A stretch of 53,232 nt of DNA from an uncultured Pelagibacteraceae bacterium (GCA_902580135.1 CACHJL010000004.1:1-53232); one strand, 5' to 3'; numbered from the stretch's first letter, positions 27,862 to 39,053 are shown. The notes: a model not told the origin generated them from the letters alone. Translations and numbers: made by a program.

Positions 27862-29796
27862 ATGAACAAAGTTTTGTCTCAAGTATTAAGGAAAGCTGTC
27901 ACCAATTTTTCTCCTGAAGTAACAGAATATTCTAAAGATAAAAGGCCAGATTTATTTTCCCTAAATCAGGAAACTGAATTATTTCAAAACTCGAAAGGCA
28001 TAACTATCAAAATTGATAGATCCAGAGATAACAATCTAACAGAATTTGGCAGAGCAACATTGAGCGACAGATATCTTGGAGCAAATGAGTCTTTTCAAGA
28101 CTTGTTTGCAAGAGTAGCAAGTCATTATTCAGATGATAACTTGCATGCTCAAAGATTATATAACTATATTAGCAATCTATGGTTTATGCCAGCAACACCA
28201 GTTTTGTCAAACGGTGGAACAAAAAGAGGTTTGCCTATTTCATGTTTTTTAAATGAAGCAGGTGATAGTTTAAATGGAATTTTAGATTTATGGAGTGAAA
28301 ATGTATGGCTTGCCGCTAAGGGTGGAGGAATTGGAAGTTATTGGGGCAATCTAAGATCTATTGGAGAAAAAATTGGTAGAGTAGGAAAGACTTCAGGAAT
28401 CATTCCATTCATTAAAGTAATGGATTCCTTAACTATGGCAATAAGCCAAGGTTCATTAAGAAGAGGTTCAGCTGCCTGCTATCTACCAATTGATCATCCT
28501 GAAATAGAAGAATTTATAGAAATGAGAAGACCAACAGGGGGTGATCCTAACAGAAGATCATTAAATCTTCATCATGGAGTTTTGGTTTCTGATGCTTTTA
28601 TGAGGGCTGTAGAATTAGATGAACAATGGGCATTAAAAAGTCCAAAAGATAAATCTGTTCAATCAACAGTGTCAGCAAGAAATTTATGGATAAGATTGTT
28701 AACTGCAAGAATAGAAACAGGAGAACCTTATATTGTATTTATAGATACAGTTAACAGAATGATACCCCAACATCATAAATTGGCTGGCTTAAATGTTAAG
28801 ACTTCTAATTTATGTAGCGAAATAACTCTACCAACAGGTATTGATAAAGATGGAAAAGATAGAACAGCGGTTTGCTGTTTATCATCACTAAATTTAGAAA
28901 AGTATGACGAATGGAAAAATGATGAAAATTTTATATCTGATGTGATGAGATTTTTAGATAACGTGTTAACCGACTTTATTGATAAAGCCCCAGAATCTTT
29001 TAGTGACGCAACTTATGCTGCTTTTAGAGAAAGAAGTGTTGGACTTGGCGTAATGGGACTTCATTCATATTTCCAAAAAAAAATGATTCCATTCGAGTCA
29101 GTAATGAGCAAAGTTTGGAACAAAAAAATATTTCAAAATATTCAAGAACAAGTAGATAAAGCATCCAAGGACTTAGCAGAAGAGAGAGGGCCTTGTCCTG
29201 ATGCTGCTGATTATGGAATTAAAGAAAGATTTTCAAATAAAACAGCAATAGCACCAACAGCTTCAATATCAATTATTTGTGGGGGGACTTCACCAGGCGT
29301 GGAACCAATTGCTGCTAACAGCTATACACACAAAACTCTTTCAGGTTCGTTTAATGTGAGGAATAAATACCTAGAAAAAATATTAGAAAAATACGGAAAA
29401 AATGATGAAGAAATGTGGTCAAGTATTACAACTAACCAAGGATCAGTTTCTCATTTAGATTTCTTATCACAAGAAGAAAAAGATGTTTTTAAAACTGCAT
29501 TTGAATTAGACCAAAGATGGATTGTTGATTTAGGGGCGGATAGAACTCCAAATATTTCGCAGGCTCAATCAATTAATATATTTATTCCAGCTGATATTCA
29601 TAAAAGAGATTTGCATCAAATTCACTTCCAGGCTTGGAAAAAAGGTTTGAAAAGCCTTTATTATTGTAGGTCGAAATCTATTCAAAGAGCTGAAAATGTA
29701 AACGATTCAAAATCAACAGATGTAACAGCAAATGTTTACAAATCAAAACAACAAACTGAACAACCAGAATATGAGGAGTGCCTATCATGTCAGTAG
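27862..29796 (+). CDS. nrdA: Ribonucleoside-diphosphate reductase alpha subunit (class I)
   Basis: NLWFMPATPVLSNGGTKRGLPISCFL, SNLCSEITLP, C-terminal ECLSCQ redox Cys pair; followed by nrdB. Confidence 0.92.
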   Translation: MNKVLSQVLRKAVTNFSPEVTEYSKDKRPDLFSLNQETELFQNSKGITIKIDRSRDNNLTEFGRATLSDRYLGANESFQDLFARVASHYSDDNLHAQRLYNYISNLWFMPATPVLSNGGTKRGLPISCFLNEAGDSLNGILDLWSENVWLAAKGGGIGSYWGNLRSIGEKIGRVGKTSGIIPFIKVMDSLTMAISQGSLRRGSAACYLPIDHPEIEEFIEMRRPTGGDPNRRSLNLHHGVLVSDAFMRAVELDEQWALKSPKDKSVQSTVSARNLWIRLLTARIETGEPYIVFIDTVNRMIPQHHKLAGLNVKTSNLCSEITLPTGIDKDGKDRTAVCCLSSLNLEKYDEWKNDENFISDVMRFLDNVLTDFIDKAPESFSDATYAAFRERSVGLGVMGLHSYFQKKMIPFESVMSKVWNKKIFQNIQEQVDKASKDLAEERGPCPDAADYGIKERFSNKTAIAPTASISIICGGTSPGVEPIAANSYTHKTLSGSFNVRNKYLEKILEKYGKNDEEMWSSITTNQGSVSHLDFLSQEEKDVFKTAFELDQRWIVDLGADRTPNISQAQSINIFIPADIHKRDLHQIHFQAWKKGLKSLYYCRSKSIQRAENVNDSKSTDVTANVYKSKQQTEQPEYEECLSCQ

Positions 29797-30818
29797 CAGA
29801 AAAAATTAAAACTGAATTAAAAAAAGAAAATCAATCTAAAATTATTGTGCCAAAAAAATCAGGTTTGTTAGTTGAAAACCCGGTATACAAACCTTTTAGA
29901 TATCCATGGTGCTACGATGCATGGCTAACCCAGCAAAGAATACATTGGTTGCCTGAAGAAGTGCCATTAGGTGACGATGTTAGAGACTGGCAAAAAAATC
30001 TAACTCAATCAGAAAAAAATTTATTAACACAAATTTTTAGATTTTTTACACAAGCTGACGTTGAAGTTAACAACTGTTACTTAAGACATTACACAACAGT
30101 TTTTAAACCAACAGAAGTTTTAATGATGATGACGTCTTTTGCTTCAATGGAGACGGTTCATATTGCTGCTTATTCACATTTACTTGATACCATTGGAATG
30201 CCAGAGTCAGAGTATTCTGCTTTTATGAAATACAAAGAAATGAAAGACAAATATGACTACATGCAAAATTTTAATGTTAATTCAAAAGAAGATATTGCAA
30301 AAACAGTAGCTGTATTTAGTGCTTTCACTGAAGGACTACAGTTATTTGCAAGTTTTGCAATTTTACTTAATTTTCCTAGATTTAATAAAATGAAAGGTAT
30401 GGGTCAGATCGTTACTTGGTCTGTAAGAGATGAAACTTTGCATTGTAATTCAATGATAAGATTGTTCAAAGAATTTATAAAAGAAAATCCAGAAATTTGG
30501 ACACCACAATTAAAGAAAGAACTTTATGAAGCATGTAGAACTATAATTCATCATGAAGATGCTTTTATTGATTTAGCTTTCGAAATGGGACCTATGGAAG
30601 GATTAACAGGAAAAGAAGTTAAAGACTATATTAGATTTATTGCAAATAGAAGATTGACCCAATTAGGTTTAGAGCCTATTTACGAAGTTGATAAAAATCC
30701 TCTAAGTTGGCTTGATACAATGCTTAATGCAGTTGAACATATGAACTTTTTTGAAGGAAGAGCAACAGAATATTCTAAAGCTTCAACACAAGGTAATTGG
30801 ACAGAAGCTTTTAGTTAA
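29787..30818 (+). CDS. nrdB: Ribonucleoside-diphosphate reductase beta subunit
   Basis: Ferritin-like NrdB with METVHIAAYSH (E..H...Y) and DETLHCN; ATG at 29787 preceded by gaggag, overlapping the nrdA 3' end. Confidence 0.92.
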   Translation: MSVAEKIKTELKKENQSKIIVPKKSGLLVENPVYKPFRYPWCYDAWLTQQRIHWLPEEVPLGDDVRDWQKNLTQSEKNLLTQIFRFFTQADVEVNNCYLRHYTTVFKPTEVLMMMTSFASMETVHIAAYSHLLDTIGMPESEYSAFMKYKEMKDKYDYMQNFNVNSKEDIAKTVAVFSAFTEGLQLFASFAILLNFPRFNKMKGMGQIVTWSVRDETLHCNSMIRLFKEFIKENPEIWTPQLKKELYEACRTIIHHEDAFIDLAFEMGPMEGLTGKEVKDYIRFIANRRLTQLGLEPIYEVDKNPLSWLDTMLNAVEHMNFFEGRATEYSKASTQGNWTEAFS

Positions 30819-30826
30819 TTTTTAAT

Positions 30827-31951
30827 TTATCTTTGATTTAATAGCATAACTTTTCTATGCTTAGCTCCGCTATATTTAGATAAAGGTCTAATCAATTTGT
30901 TAGCAGCGTGTTGCTCCATAATATGTGCAGACCAACCAGTAATTCTGGAAATTACAAAAATAGGTGTAAAGAAATCAGTATCAAAACCCATTAGATGATA
31001 AGTAGGACCTGTCGGATAATCAACGTTTGGATGAATATTTTTTTTTTCAATCATAACATTTTTAACAATGTCGTAAATTTTAATAAATTTTCTATCTTTT
31101 TTTATTGAAGAAACCTTTCGGAAGTATTTTTCCATTGTAGGCACTCTTGAATCTCCTTTTTTATAAACTCTATGCCCAAAACCCATCACTACATCTTTAT
31201 TTTTAAGTGATTTATTAATCCATTTTAGGGCATTTTCAGGTTTCTTAATTTTATCCATCATGTGCATTACCTCTTCATTTGCTCCACCATGAAGCGGTCC
31301 TTTTAAACTAGCAATAGCACCAGTAATTGCACCATGTATATCAGACAAACTACTTGTTATGGTTCTGGCTGTAAATGTAGATACATTAAAACTGTGTTCT
31401 GCATAAAGTATCAAAGATACATCAAAAGCTTTGACTATTTCTTTACTCGGAACCTTGCCAAAGCACATATAGAAAAAGTTTTCAGAAAAAGATAAATTTT
31501 TCTTAGGTGAAATTATTTTTTTTCCTTTTCTTGCTCTAAAAAATGCTGCTAGAGCTATAGGTGTTTTTGAAAATATTCTAATAGCTTTTCGCATATTTGC
31601 TTTTGGAGAGTTATCTTTAGTTTCATTATCTTCTAAAGCCATTAAACTTACTGCAGTTCGTGCTACATCCATTGGATGTGCCTTTTTAGGCATTTTTCGA
31701 ATATCACTTAAAATTTCTTTTGAAAGTTTTCTATCTTTCCTTTCTTCTTTGATAAAAACTTTTAACTGTTTTTTATTTGGAAGTTCACCGTTTAAAACTA
31801 GATAAGCTACTTCTTCAAAGCTACATTTTTCACACAGGTCTTGAACAGCATAACCTCTATACGTTAGAGAATTAATATCTGGCATTACTTGAGATACTGT
31901 TGTTTCATCAACAACAATTCCTAACAAACCTTTTTTTATTTCCTCACTCAT
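30827..31951 (-). CDS. prpC: 2-methylcitrate synthase / citrate synthase family
   Basis: GPLHGGANEEVMHMM, MGFGHRVYKKGDSRVPTME; adjacent to prpB and prpD. Confidence 0.9.
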   Translation of the reverse strand: MSEEIKKGLLGIVVDETTVSQVMPDINSLTYRGYAVQDLCEKCSFEEVAYLVLNGELPNKKQLKVFIKEERKDRKLSKEILSDIRKMPKKAHPMDVARTAVSLMALEDNETKDNSPKANMRKAIRIFSKTPIALAAFFRARKGKKIISPKKNLSFSENFFYMCFGKVPSKEIVKAFDVSLILYAEHSFNVSTFTARTITSSLSDIHGAITGAIASLKGPLHGGANEEVMHMMDKIKKPENALKWINKSLKNKDVVMGFGHRVYKKGDSRVPTMEKYFRKVSSIKKDRKFIKIYDIVKNVMIEKKNIHPNVDYPTGPTYHLMGFDTDFFTPIFVISRITGWSAHIMEQHAANKLIRPLSKYSGAKHRKVMLLNQR

Positions 31952-32847
31952 TATTCATGACCCTCGGTACTAAAATTATAAATTTTTTCATCTAGCGAGT
32001 TATACTTTTCATACTCAACTAAATCATATAATCTTTTTCTAGTTTGCATTTTATCAATAATGTTATTTTGATGTCCATCCTCAAAAATAGCGCGCAAACC
32101 ATCCTCAACACTTTTCATTGCTAATCTTTGAGTAGTTACTGGATAAATCACAATATTATAACCAAGATTTTCAAGATCTTTATAATTAAGTAATTTTGAT
32201 TTTCCAAATTCAGTCATATTTGCCAATAAATAAGTATTCAATGATTTTCTGACTTTTTCAAATTCGTTTTCATCTTTTAAAGCTTCAGGAAAAATTATTT
32301 CAGCACCAGCATCGATATAGGCTTTACATCTATCAATCATTTTATCCAATCCCTCAACATTTTTTGCATCTGATCTTGCAATTACTTTAAAATTTTTATC
32401 TTTTTTAGAATTTACACACTCTTTAATTTTATTTACCATTTCTTCTTTTGAAATAAGTTCTTTATTATCTAAATGTCCACATCTTTTTTGATCTATTTGG
32501 TCTTCTAAATGAACAGCGGAAATGCCATTATTTTCAAATGTCTCTATAGTTTCTTTGCAAGATTTAAATCCTGTATCTATATCTACTATGGTTGGAAGGT
32601 TTGTTACTCTGGCTATTTGATTTGATCTATTACTAACATCCTTAAGCGTCGTTAAACCTATATCAGGATAACCTAAGTCATTAGACATAACTCCACCAGA
32701 AACATAAACAGCATCATATCCAATCTCTTCAATAACTTTTGCCGTTAAAGGATTATATGCACCTGGAACTCTCAAAATTTTATTAGATTTTAATTTATTG
32801 TCGAGTTCAACTCTTTTTTGTTGTGGATTTTTTTTAACAAAGTGCAC
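31951..32847 (-). CDS. prpB: Methylisocitrate lyase
   Basis: YDAVYVSGGVMSNDLGYPDIGLTTL, DIDTGF, AVHLEDQIDQKRCGHL (KRCGH-type motif). Confidence 0.92.
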   Translation of the reverse strand: MHFVKKNPQQKRVELDNKLKSNKILRVPGAYNPLTAKVIEEIGYDAVYVSGGVMSNDLGYPDIGLTTLKDVSNRSNQIARVTNLPTIVDIDTGFKSCKETIETFENNGISAVHLEDQIDQKRCGHLDNKELISKEEMVNKIKECVNSKKDKNFKVIARSDAKNVEGLDKMIDRCKAYIDAGAEIIFPEALKDENEFEKVRKSLNTYLLANMTEFGKSKLLNYKDLENLGYNIVIYPVTTQRLAMKSVEDGLRAIFEDGHQNNIIDKMQTRKRLYDLVEYEKYNSLDEKIYNFSTEGHE

Positions 32848-34350
32848 TTAAAAAATTCCTTGTTTATTATTTTTTTTTAGATATTTTTTGTCTACGACAA
32901 TATTTAGTTTATTTAACTGTCCTTTTTTAATTTTTTTTAAACTTTGCACTGTATTAATAAATCTAATACTTTCTTTACGAGAAACAATATTATCAGTTAG
33001 AGTTTTAAATTTTTTTATATAATCATTTCTTTTAAATGGTCTTGCTCCATAAGGATGAGCATCTGCTCTTTCAAGCTGTTCAGATATTTTTTTTCCATTC
33101 TTCATGGTTATAACAACTCTTGCACCGAAAGATTTATTTTTAGGATTAGGGTCATGATATTTCCTCGTCCATTTTTTATCTTCATGTGTCTTTATACTGT
33201 GCCAAATTTTAATGGTGCTTTTTCTGTTAGCTCTGGCTCTAGTATAAGATTTTACATGGTGCCAATCAGCATCTTCAAGAGCTACTGCAAAAATATACAT
33301 TATAGAATGGTCTAAAGTTTCTCTACTTGCTTTAGGATCCATTTTTTGAGGATCATTTGCACCTGTTCCAATTACATAATGAGTATGATGACTGGTATAA
33401 ATATCAATTTTTTTAATATTATTTAAATTAGAAATTTTTTTGTTTAATTTTTTTGCAATATCTATCAGTGCTTGCGCTTGGTATTCTGCAGAATATTCTT
33501 TTGTGTAAGTTTCAAGTATAGCTTTTTTTTGTTCATTTTTTTTTGGAAGTGGGACATTATATTTTGCATTTTTTCCATCTAAAATTCTTGCAATAACACT
33601 ATCTTCTCCTTCATAAATAGGACTAGGAGCTCCTTCACCTCTCATTACACGATCAACTGCTTCAATTGCAAGTTTGCCCGCATGCGCTGGAGCGTAAGCT
33701 TTCCAACTAGAAATTTCTCCTTTTCTAGATTGTCTCGTGGAAACAGTAACATGCAAAGCTTGTTGTATAGCTTGGTATATAGTTTCAGTATTTAACTTAA
33801 GCATTGAACCAATTCCAGCAGCAACACTTGGTCCCAAGTGTGCTATATGATCAATTTTATGTTTGTGAAGACATATTCCTTTTACTAAATTAACTTGGAC
33901 TTCGTAAGCTGTGATAATTCCTCTAAGTAAATCTAGACCACTCATTTTTAATTTTTGTGCAACAGCTAAAAGAGGAGGAATATTATCTCCAGGGTGACTA
34001 TAATCAGCGGCTAAAAATGTATCATGAAAATCTAGTTCTCTAACAGCTGTTCCATTAGCCCAAGCCGCCCATTCACAATCAAATTTTATTTTTGAATCAA
34101 TCCCAAATATTGTTGACCCATCTTTTCTTAAGTGAGATTTTGCCATTTCTCTAGCCGAAATAACTGGTTTTCTATTCAAAGATGCAATAGCAACAGAAGC
34201 ATTATCGATAATTCTATTAATTGCCATTTCAATGGAGTCGCTATTAAGTTTTGCATTGTCGCTTCCAATTTCTGCAATTTTCCAAGCTAGTTGATTTTTT
34301 TTACTTAATTTAATTTTAGAAGGATAAACTTTAACTTTATGATTAATCAT
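32848..34350 (-). CDS. prpD: 2-methylcitrate dehydratase (MmgE/PrpD family)
   Basis: [57 protein letters not shown]. Confidence 0.92.
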   Translation of the reverse strand: MINHKVKVYPSKIKLSKKNQLAWKIAEIGSDNAKLNSDSIEMAINRIIDNASVAIASLNRKPVISAREMAKSHLRKDGSTIFGIDSKIKFDCEWAAWANGTAVRELDFHDTFLAADYSHPGDNIPPLLAVAQKLKMSGLDLLRGIITAYEVQVNLVKGICLHKHKIDHIAHLGPSVAAGIGSMLKLNTETIYQAIQQALHVTVSTRQSRKGEISSWKAYAPAHAGKLAIEAVDRVMRGEGAPSPIYEGEDSVIARILDGKNAKYNVPLPKKNEQKKAILETYTKEYSAEYQAQALIDIAKKLNKKISNLNNIKKIDIYTSHHTHYVIGTGANDPQKMDPKASRETLDHSIMYIFAVALEDADWHHVKSYTRARANRKSTIKIWHSIKTHEDKKWTRKYHDPNPKNKSFGARVVITMKNGKKISEQLERADAHPYGARPFKRNDYIKKFKTLTDNIVSRKESIRFINTVQSLKKIKKGQLNKLNIVVDKKYLKKNNKQGIF

Positions 34351-34402
34351 ACTATCTATATTTTATTAAATTTTAATACCCTAGGATGAAATTTAATCAA
34401 GT

Positions 34403-35092
34403 TTAATGATTTAAGTATTTATTGACTATTTCTTCAATATTTACAAAATCTTTAACTAAATGATTATGATGTATTTCTGATACTTTTTTTTCAGTATATC
34501 CATCCTCTAATAGTATAAATGGAATGTCAGCAGCTTTTGCAGATTCAGCATCTGTTTCACTGTCTCCAATCATTATACTTTTTTTTACATCACCTTGCAT
34601 AATCTCAATTACATTTGTTAAATGTCTTGGATCTGGTTTGCAGTAGTCAAAAGTATCACTACCAGCAACATATTCAAAATAGTCATAAATTTTTAATTTT
34701 TTTAACAAATCAATAGATAGATATTCCTGTTTATTGGTGCAAACTCCCATTGAAATATTATTTTTTTTTGACCAATTTAAAAATTCCAAAACTCCATTAA
34801 CAAGCCTGCTTTCCACCGCTATATTATTTGCATAAAAATCAATAAATTCTTTAACCATCTCTTTTTTGACAACTTGATCACTTACTAAACTAAACTCTTT
34901 TTTTGCTTGCCCCCATACTGATCTTCCAATTAATGACGCAGAGCCTTTTCCAACAAGTTTTCTAATATCATCCGTAGATTTTGTTTCATAACCATATTTA
35001 TTCATAACATGATTATGTGCATTCATTAAATCTGGAGCAGTATCTATAAGTGTTCCATCAAGATCGAATAAAACTGTTAATTTTTGAACCAT
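34403..35092 (-). CDS. gph: Phosphoglycolate phosphatase-like HAD hydrolase
   Basis: VLFDLDGTLIDTAPDL, MGVCTNK, IMIGDSETDAESAKAADIPFILLEDGY. ORF track extends to 35146, but MVQKLTVLFDLDGT is the likely start. Confidence 0.85.
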   Translation of the reverse strand: MVQKLTVLFDLDGTLIDTAPDLMNAHNHVMNKYGYETKSTDDIRKLVGKGSASLIGRSVWGQAKKEFSLVSDQVVKKEMVKEFIDFYANNIAVESRLVNGVLEFLNWSKKNNISMGVCTNKQEYLSIDLLKKLKIYDYFEYVAGSDTFDYCKPDPRHLTNVIEIMQGDVKKSIMIGDSETDAESAKAADIPFILLEDGYTEKKVSEIHHNHLVKDFVNIEEIVNKYLNH

Positions 35093-35162
35093 TAATAAAG
35101 TATTATTAAGAAATAATTTGTGAGTTAACGTAAAATAATACCTCAATATAAATAAATATCAA

Positions 35163-35780
35163 ATGAAAGACAAAAAATTAGAAAAATTTCAAAATAAGCT
35201 TAGAAATAATTTTATAAAAAAGGGTGTAAAAATGGTTGCACCCGAAACTGTATTTTTTTCAAAAGATACAAAAATTGGAAAAAAAGTAGTTATCGAACCT
35301 TATGTGGTAATTTCTAACAATGTAAAAATTGGTAACAACGTAACTATTTCATCTTTTTCTCATTTAGAAGGAGTTAAAATTGATAACAATGTTAAAATTG
35401 GTCCTTATGCAAGAATTAGGCCTGGAGCTATTATTAAATCTGGTTCAAAAATTGGTAATTTTGTTGAAGTAAAAAAAAGTATAATTGGAAAAAATTCAAA
35501 AGTTAATCATCTTTCTTATATTGGAGATGCAAATGTAGGGAAAAATGTAAATATTGGAGCGGGAACTATTACTTGTAATTATGATGGAGCAAAGAAACAT
35601 AAAACAAGAATTAAAGATAAAGTATTTATCGGTTCAAACACATCATTAGTTGCTCCAGTTATAATTAATGAGAGCAGTATTGTGGGTGCTGGCTCAGTAA
35701 TTACAAAAAATGTACAAAAAAAATCGCTTGCTATAGAAAGAAATGAGCAAGTTGAAATAAAAAATTATAGGAAAAAATAA
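35163..35780 (+). CDS. glmU: GlmU C-terminal (LbH acetyltransferase) domain only
   Basis: [61 protein letters not shown] matches GlmU acetyltransferase domain; 205 aa, no N-terminal uridylyltransferase. Confidence 0.85.
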   Translation: MKDKKLEKFQNKLRNNFIKKGVKMVAPETVFFSKDTKIGKKVVIEPYVVISNNVKIGNNVTISSFSHLEGVKIDNNVKIGPYARIRPGAIIKSGSKIGNFVEVKKSIIGKNSKVNHLSYIGDANVGKNVNIGAGTITCNYDGAKKHKTRIKDKVFIGSNTSLVAPVIINESSIVGAGSVITKNVQKKSLAIERNEQVEIKNYRKK

Positions 35781-37601
35781 ATGTGTGGAATAGTAGGAAT
35801 TACAAGCAATAAAGAAGTCACTACTAGAATAATCAACTCTTTAAAAAGATTAGAATATAGAGGATACGATTCAGCGGGTATAGCAACTCTTAAAAATGGT
35901 TTTATTAATGAAGTTAAATGCGAAGGAAGGGTAGAAGCTTTAGAAAAAAATATTATAAACTCAAATTTACAAGGCGTAATTGGAATAGGCCATGTAAGAT
36001 GGGCCACACATGGTAAACCTAGCACCATAAATGCACACCCACATTCATCTGAAACGGTATCAGTAGTTCATAATGGTATTATAGAAAATTCAACAATTTT
36101 AAAAAAAATATTAGAAAAAAAGGGCTATAGATTTAAATCTCAGACTGACACAGAGGTTATAGCTCATCTTGTAACTGATTATTTAAAAAAAAATAATTTA
36201 AAAAATACTATTATTAAGGTTCTAAAAAAACTACATGGCAGTTTCGCATTAGGTATTATATTTAAAAATCATCCAGATTTAATTGTTGGTGCTCGAAGAG
36301 GATCGCCATTAGCAGTTGGATATGGTCCAAATGAAAACTACCTGGGATCAGATTCATATGCATTAAAGTCTATGACAAATAAAGTTTCCTATCTTAATGA
36401 TGGTGAGTTTTGTTTAATTAAAGAAAATGAAGTTGAATTTTTTGATACCAACGGTAACAAAGTAAATAAAAAAATATTAAATTTATCCCAAGATAATCAA
36501 GATTATGACAAGGGTGACTATAAACACTTTATGGCAAAAGAAATAGATGAGCAGCCAACAACTATAAAAAATTGTGTTAATGAATATATTGATAAAATTA
36601 ATAAACAAATAAATATCCATAACTTTCCATGGAAGATTGAACAAATAAAATCGATTGTTTTAATAGGATGTGGAACTGCTTACCATTCATGTTTAGTAGC
36701 AAAATATTGGTTCGATGAACATACATCTTTAGATGTATCCATAGATATAGCTTCAGAATTTAGATATCGAAAAATTAAATTTAAAAATGATTGCTTATAT
36801 ATTTTTGTATCCCAATCTGGAGAAACAGCCGATACTTATGCAGCTTTAGATATATGTAAAAAAAATAAAATGATGACATGTTCAATAGTTAATGTTGTTG
36901 AAAGTTCAATAGCAAGAGACTCCGATCTAGTTCTACCTATTCATTGTGGTCCAGAAATAGGAGTTGCATCCACAAAAGCTTTCCTTGGTCAAATGTTGGT
37001 TTTATATATGCTATGTTTGAAAATATCTTTTGATCAAAAAATAATTATTAAAAAAAATTATCAAGAAAAGATAAAAAATTTACTTGCTTTATCTAATTTA
37101 TGTAAAAAAACTTTACTAACAGATAGCATAATACAAAAAGCCAGCAAAGCTTTCATCGAGGCAAAAGGTTCAATGTTTTTAGGAAGAGGTTACTCTTTTC
37201 CAATTGCTTTAGAGGGAGCTTTAAAATTAAAAGAACTTGCATATGTACATGCCGAAGGATATCCAGCCGGTGAAATGAAACATGGACCCTTAGCATTAAT
37301 CGAAGAAGGTATGCCAGTTGTTGTTTTGGCCCCAAGAGACAATCATTACAAAAAAACAATTTCAAATATGCAGGAAGTGATTGCAAGAGGTGCTAAAGTT
37401 TTGCTAGTAACAAATAAAAGTAAAGACGAAGTTCAATCAGAAAATATTTGGGAAACTATAGAAGTAGAAAATTTAACAGAAGACCTTCTTCCTTTTTTAA
37501 CAACTATACCTCTTCAAAAATTAGCTTATTATTCTGCTTTGCAAAATGGCAATGACATAGATAAACCAAGAAATTTAGCAAAATCTGTTACAGTTGAATA
37601 A
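35781..37601 (+). CDS. glmS: Glutamine-fructose-6-phosphate aminotransferase (isomerizing)
   Basis: MCGIVGITSNKEVTTRIINSLKRLEYRGYDSAGIA; C-terminal NGNDIDKPRNLAKSVTVE. Confidence 0.97.
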   Translation: MCGIVGITSNKEVTTRIINSLKRLEYRGYDSAGIATLKNGFINEVKCEGRVEALEKNIINSNLQGVIGIGHVRWATHGKPSTINAHPHSSETVSVVHNGIIENSTILKKILEKKGYRFKSQTDTEVIAHLVTDYLKKNNLKNTIIKVLKKLHGSFALGIIFKNHPDLIVGARRGSPLAVGYGPNENYLGSDSYALKSMTNKVSYLNDGEFCLIKENEVEFFDTNGNKVNKKILNLSQDNQDYDKGDYKHFMAKEIDEQPTTIKNCVNEYIDKINKQINIHNFPWKIEQIKSIVLIGCGTAYHSCLVAKYWFDEHTSLDVSIDIASEFRYRKIKFKNDCLYIFVSQSGETADTYAALDICKKNKMMTCSIVNVVESSIARDSDLVLPIHCGPEIGVASTKAFLGQMLVLYMLCLKISFDQKIIIKKNYQEKIKNLLALSNLCKKTLLTDSIIQKASKAFIEAKGSMFLGRGYSFPIALEGALKLKELAYVHAEGYPAGEMKHGPLALIEEGMPVVVLAPRDNHYKKTISNMQEVIARGAKVLLVTNKSKDEVQSENIWETIEVENLTEDLLPFLTTIPLQKLAYYSALQNGNDIDKPRNLAKSVTVE

Positions 37602-37635
37602 AAAATAAACTCTGTTAAAACACTCCCAGGTTGAA

Positions 37636-39015
37636 ATGAAAAAATGGAAAATAAATAGTTGGAGAAATTATCCTGTAAAACATATTCCTAAATATGAGGA
37701 TGAAAAAGAACTTAATATGGTTCTTGGGAAAATAAAAAATTTTCCTCCATTAGTCTTTGCAGGAGAAACTAGACATTTAAAACAACAACTTGCAGAAGTT
37801 GTTGATGGAAAAGCATTTTTACTTCAGGGAGGTGATTGTGCAGAAAGTTTTGTTGAATTTAATCCTGATAATATAAGAGATTATTTTAAAGTAATTTTGC
37901 AAATGTCTTTAGTGTTAACTTATTCAGCTTCATTGCCAGTTGTAAAACTTGGAAGAATTGCTGGACAATTTTCTAAACCTAGAAGCGCACCAACGGAAAA
38001 ACAAGGTGATAAAGAATTACCAAGTTATTTAGGTGATAATATAAATGGTATTGATTTTACAGAAAAATCTAGAATACCTGACCCTAAGAGATTGTTTAAA
38101 GCTTATTCTCAATCTGCTTCGACTTTAAATTTAATAAGAGCCTTTTGTCATGGTGGGTTTGCTGATTTACAAAAAGTCCATCTATGGAACACTGGTTATA
38201 TTAAAAAAAGTCCTCAAGCTAAAAAATTTAAAGAATTAGAGGATAAAATTGCTGATGCTTTAGCTTTTATGGAAGCTTGTGGAATCAATTCAGATTTTAA
38301 TAGAAGATTAAAAACTGTAAATTTTTGGACATCGCACGAAGCTTTATTACTTCCTTTTGAGGAAAGTATGACTAGAGTAGATTCTACAACTGGGGAATAT
38401 CACGATACTTCTGCTCACTTAGTTTGGATAGGGGATAGAACAAGACAATTAGATGGTGGTCACGTAGAGTTTTGTAGAGGAATTGAAAACCCTATTGGGA
38501 TTAAATGTGGGCCCACTTCAAAACCTGATGAAATTGCAAAAATTTGCAATTTAATAAATCCAAAAAATGAAAAAGGTAAAATAGTTTTGATTTCAAGGTT
38601 TGGTCATCAAAATGTTGAAAAATTTTTACCTAAATTAATTAGAGGTATTAAAAAAGAAGGTTTGAATGTTATTTGGTCATGCGACCCTATGCATGGTAAT
38701 ACTATTAAATCTACTACTGGATTTAAAACAAGACCATTTAATAATATTTTAAGTGAAGTAAAAAATGTATTTGGCGTTCATCAAAGTGAAGGGTCTTATG
38801 CTGGTGGATTACATATAGAAATGACAGGACAAAATGTAACAGAATGTACTGGTGGTACACAAAAAATTTCAGATAAAGATCTATCTAGCAGATATAGAAC
38901 TCATTGTGACCCAAGATTAAACGCTAATCAGGCGTTAGAATTGGCCTTTTTGATTTCTGATGAGATTAAAAAGAATTCCATTTATGTTAAAAGTGGAATT
39001 AAAGCGGCATCTTAA
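37636..39015 (+). CDS. Class II 3-deoxy-7-phosphoheptulonate (DAHP) synthase
   Basis: LLQGGDCAESF, KLGRIAGQFSKPRS, HWI/WSCDPMHGNT, GLHIEMTGQNVTECTGG. Confidence 0.95.
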   Translation: MKKWKINSWRNYPVKHIPKYEDEKELNMVLGKIKNFPPLVFAGETRHLKQQLAEVVDGKAFLLQGGDCAESFVEFNPDNIRDYFKVILQMSLVLTYSASLPVVKLGRIAGQFSKPRSAPTEKQGDKELPSYLGDNINGIDFTEKSRIPDPKRLFKAYSQSASTLNLIRAFCHGGFADLQKVHLWNTGYIKKSPQAKKFKELEDKIADALAFMEACGINSDFNRRLKTVNFWTSHEALLLPFEESMTRVDSTTGEYHDTSAHLVWIGDRTRQLDGGHVEFCRGIENPIGIKCGPTSKPDEIAKICNLINPKNEKGKIVLISRFGHQNVEKFLPKLIRGIKKEGLNVIWSCDPMHGNTIKSTTGFKTRPFNNILSEVKNVFGVHQSEGSYAGGLHIEMTGQNVTECTGGTQKISDKDLSSRYRTHCDPRLNANQALELAFLISDEIKKNSIYVKSGIKAAS

Positions 39016-39053
39016 ACGTTTATAAATTTAATCCTTTAACATATATTTGAATT

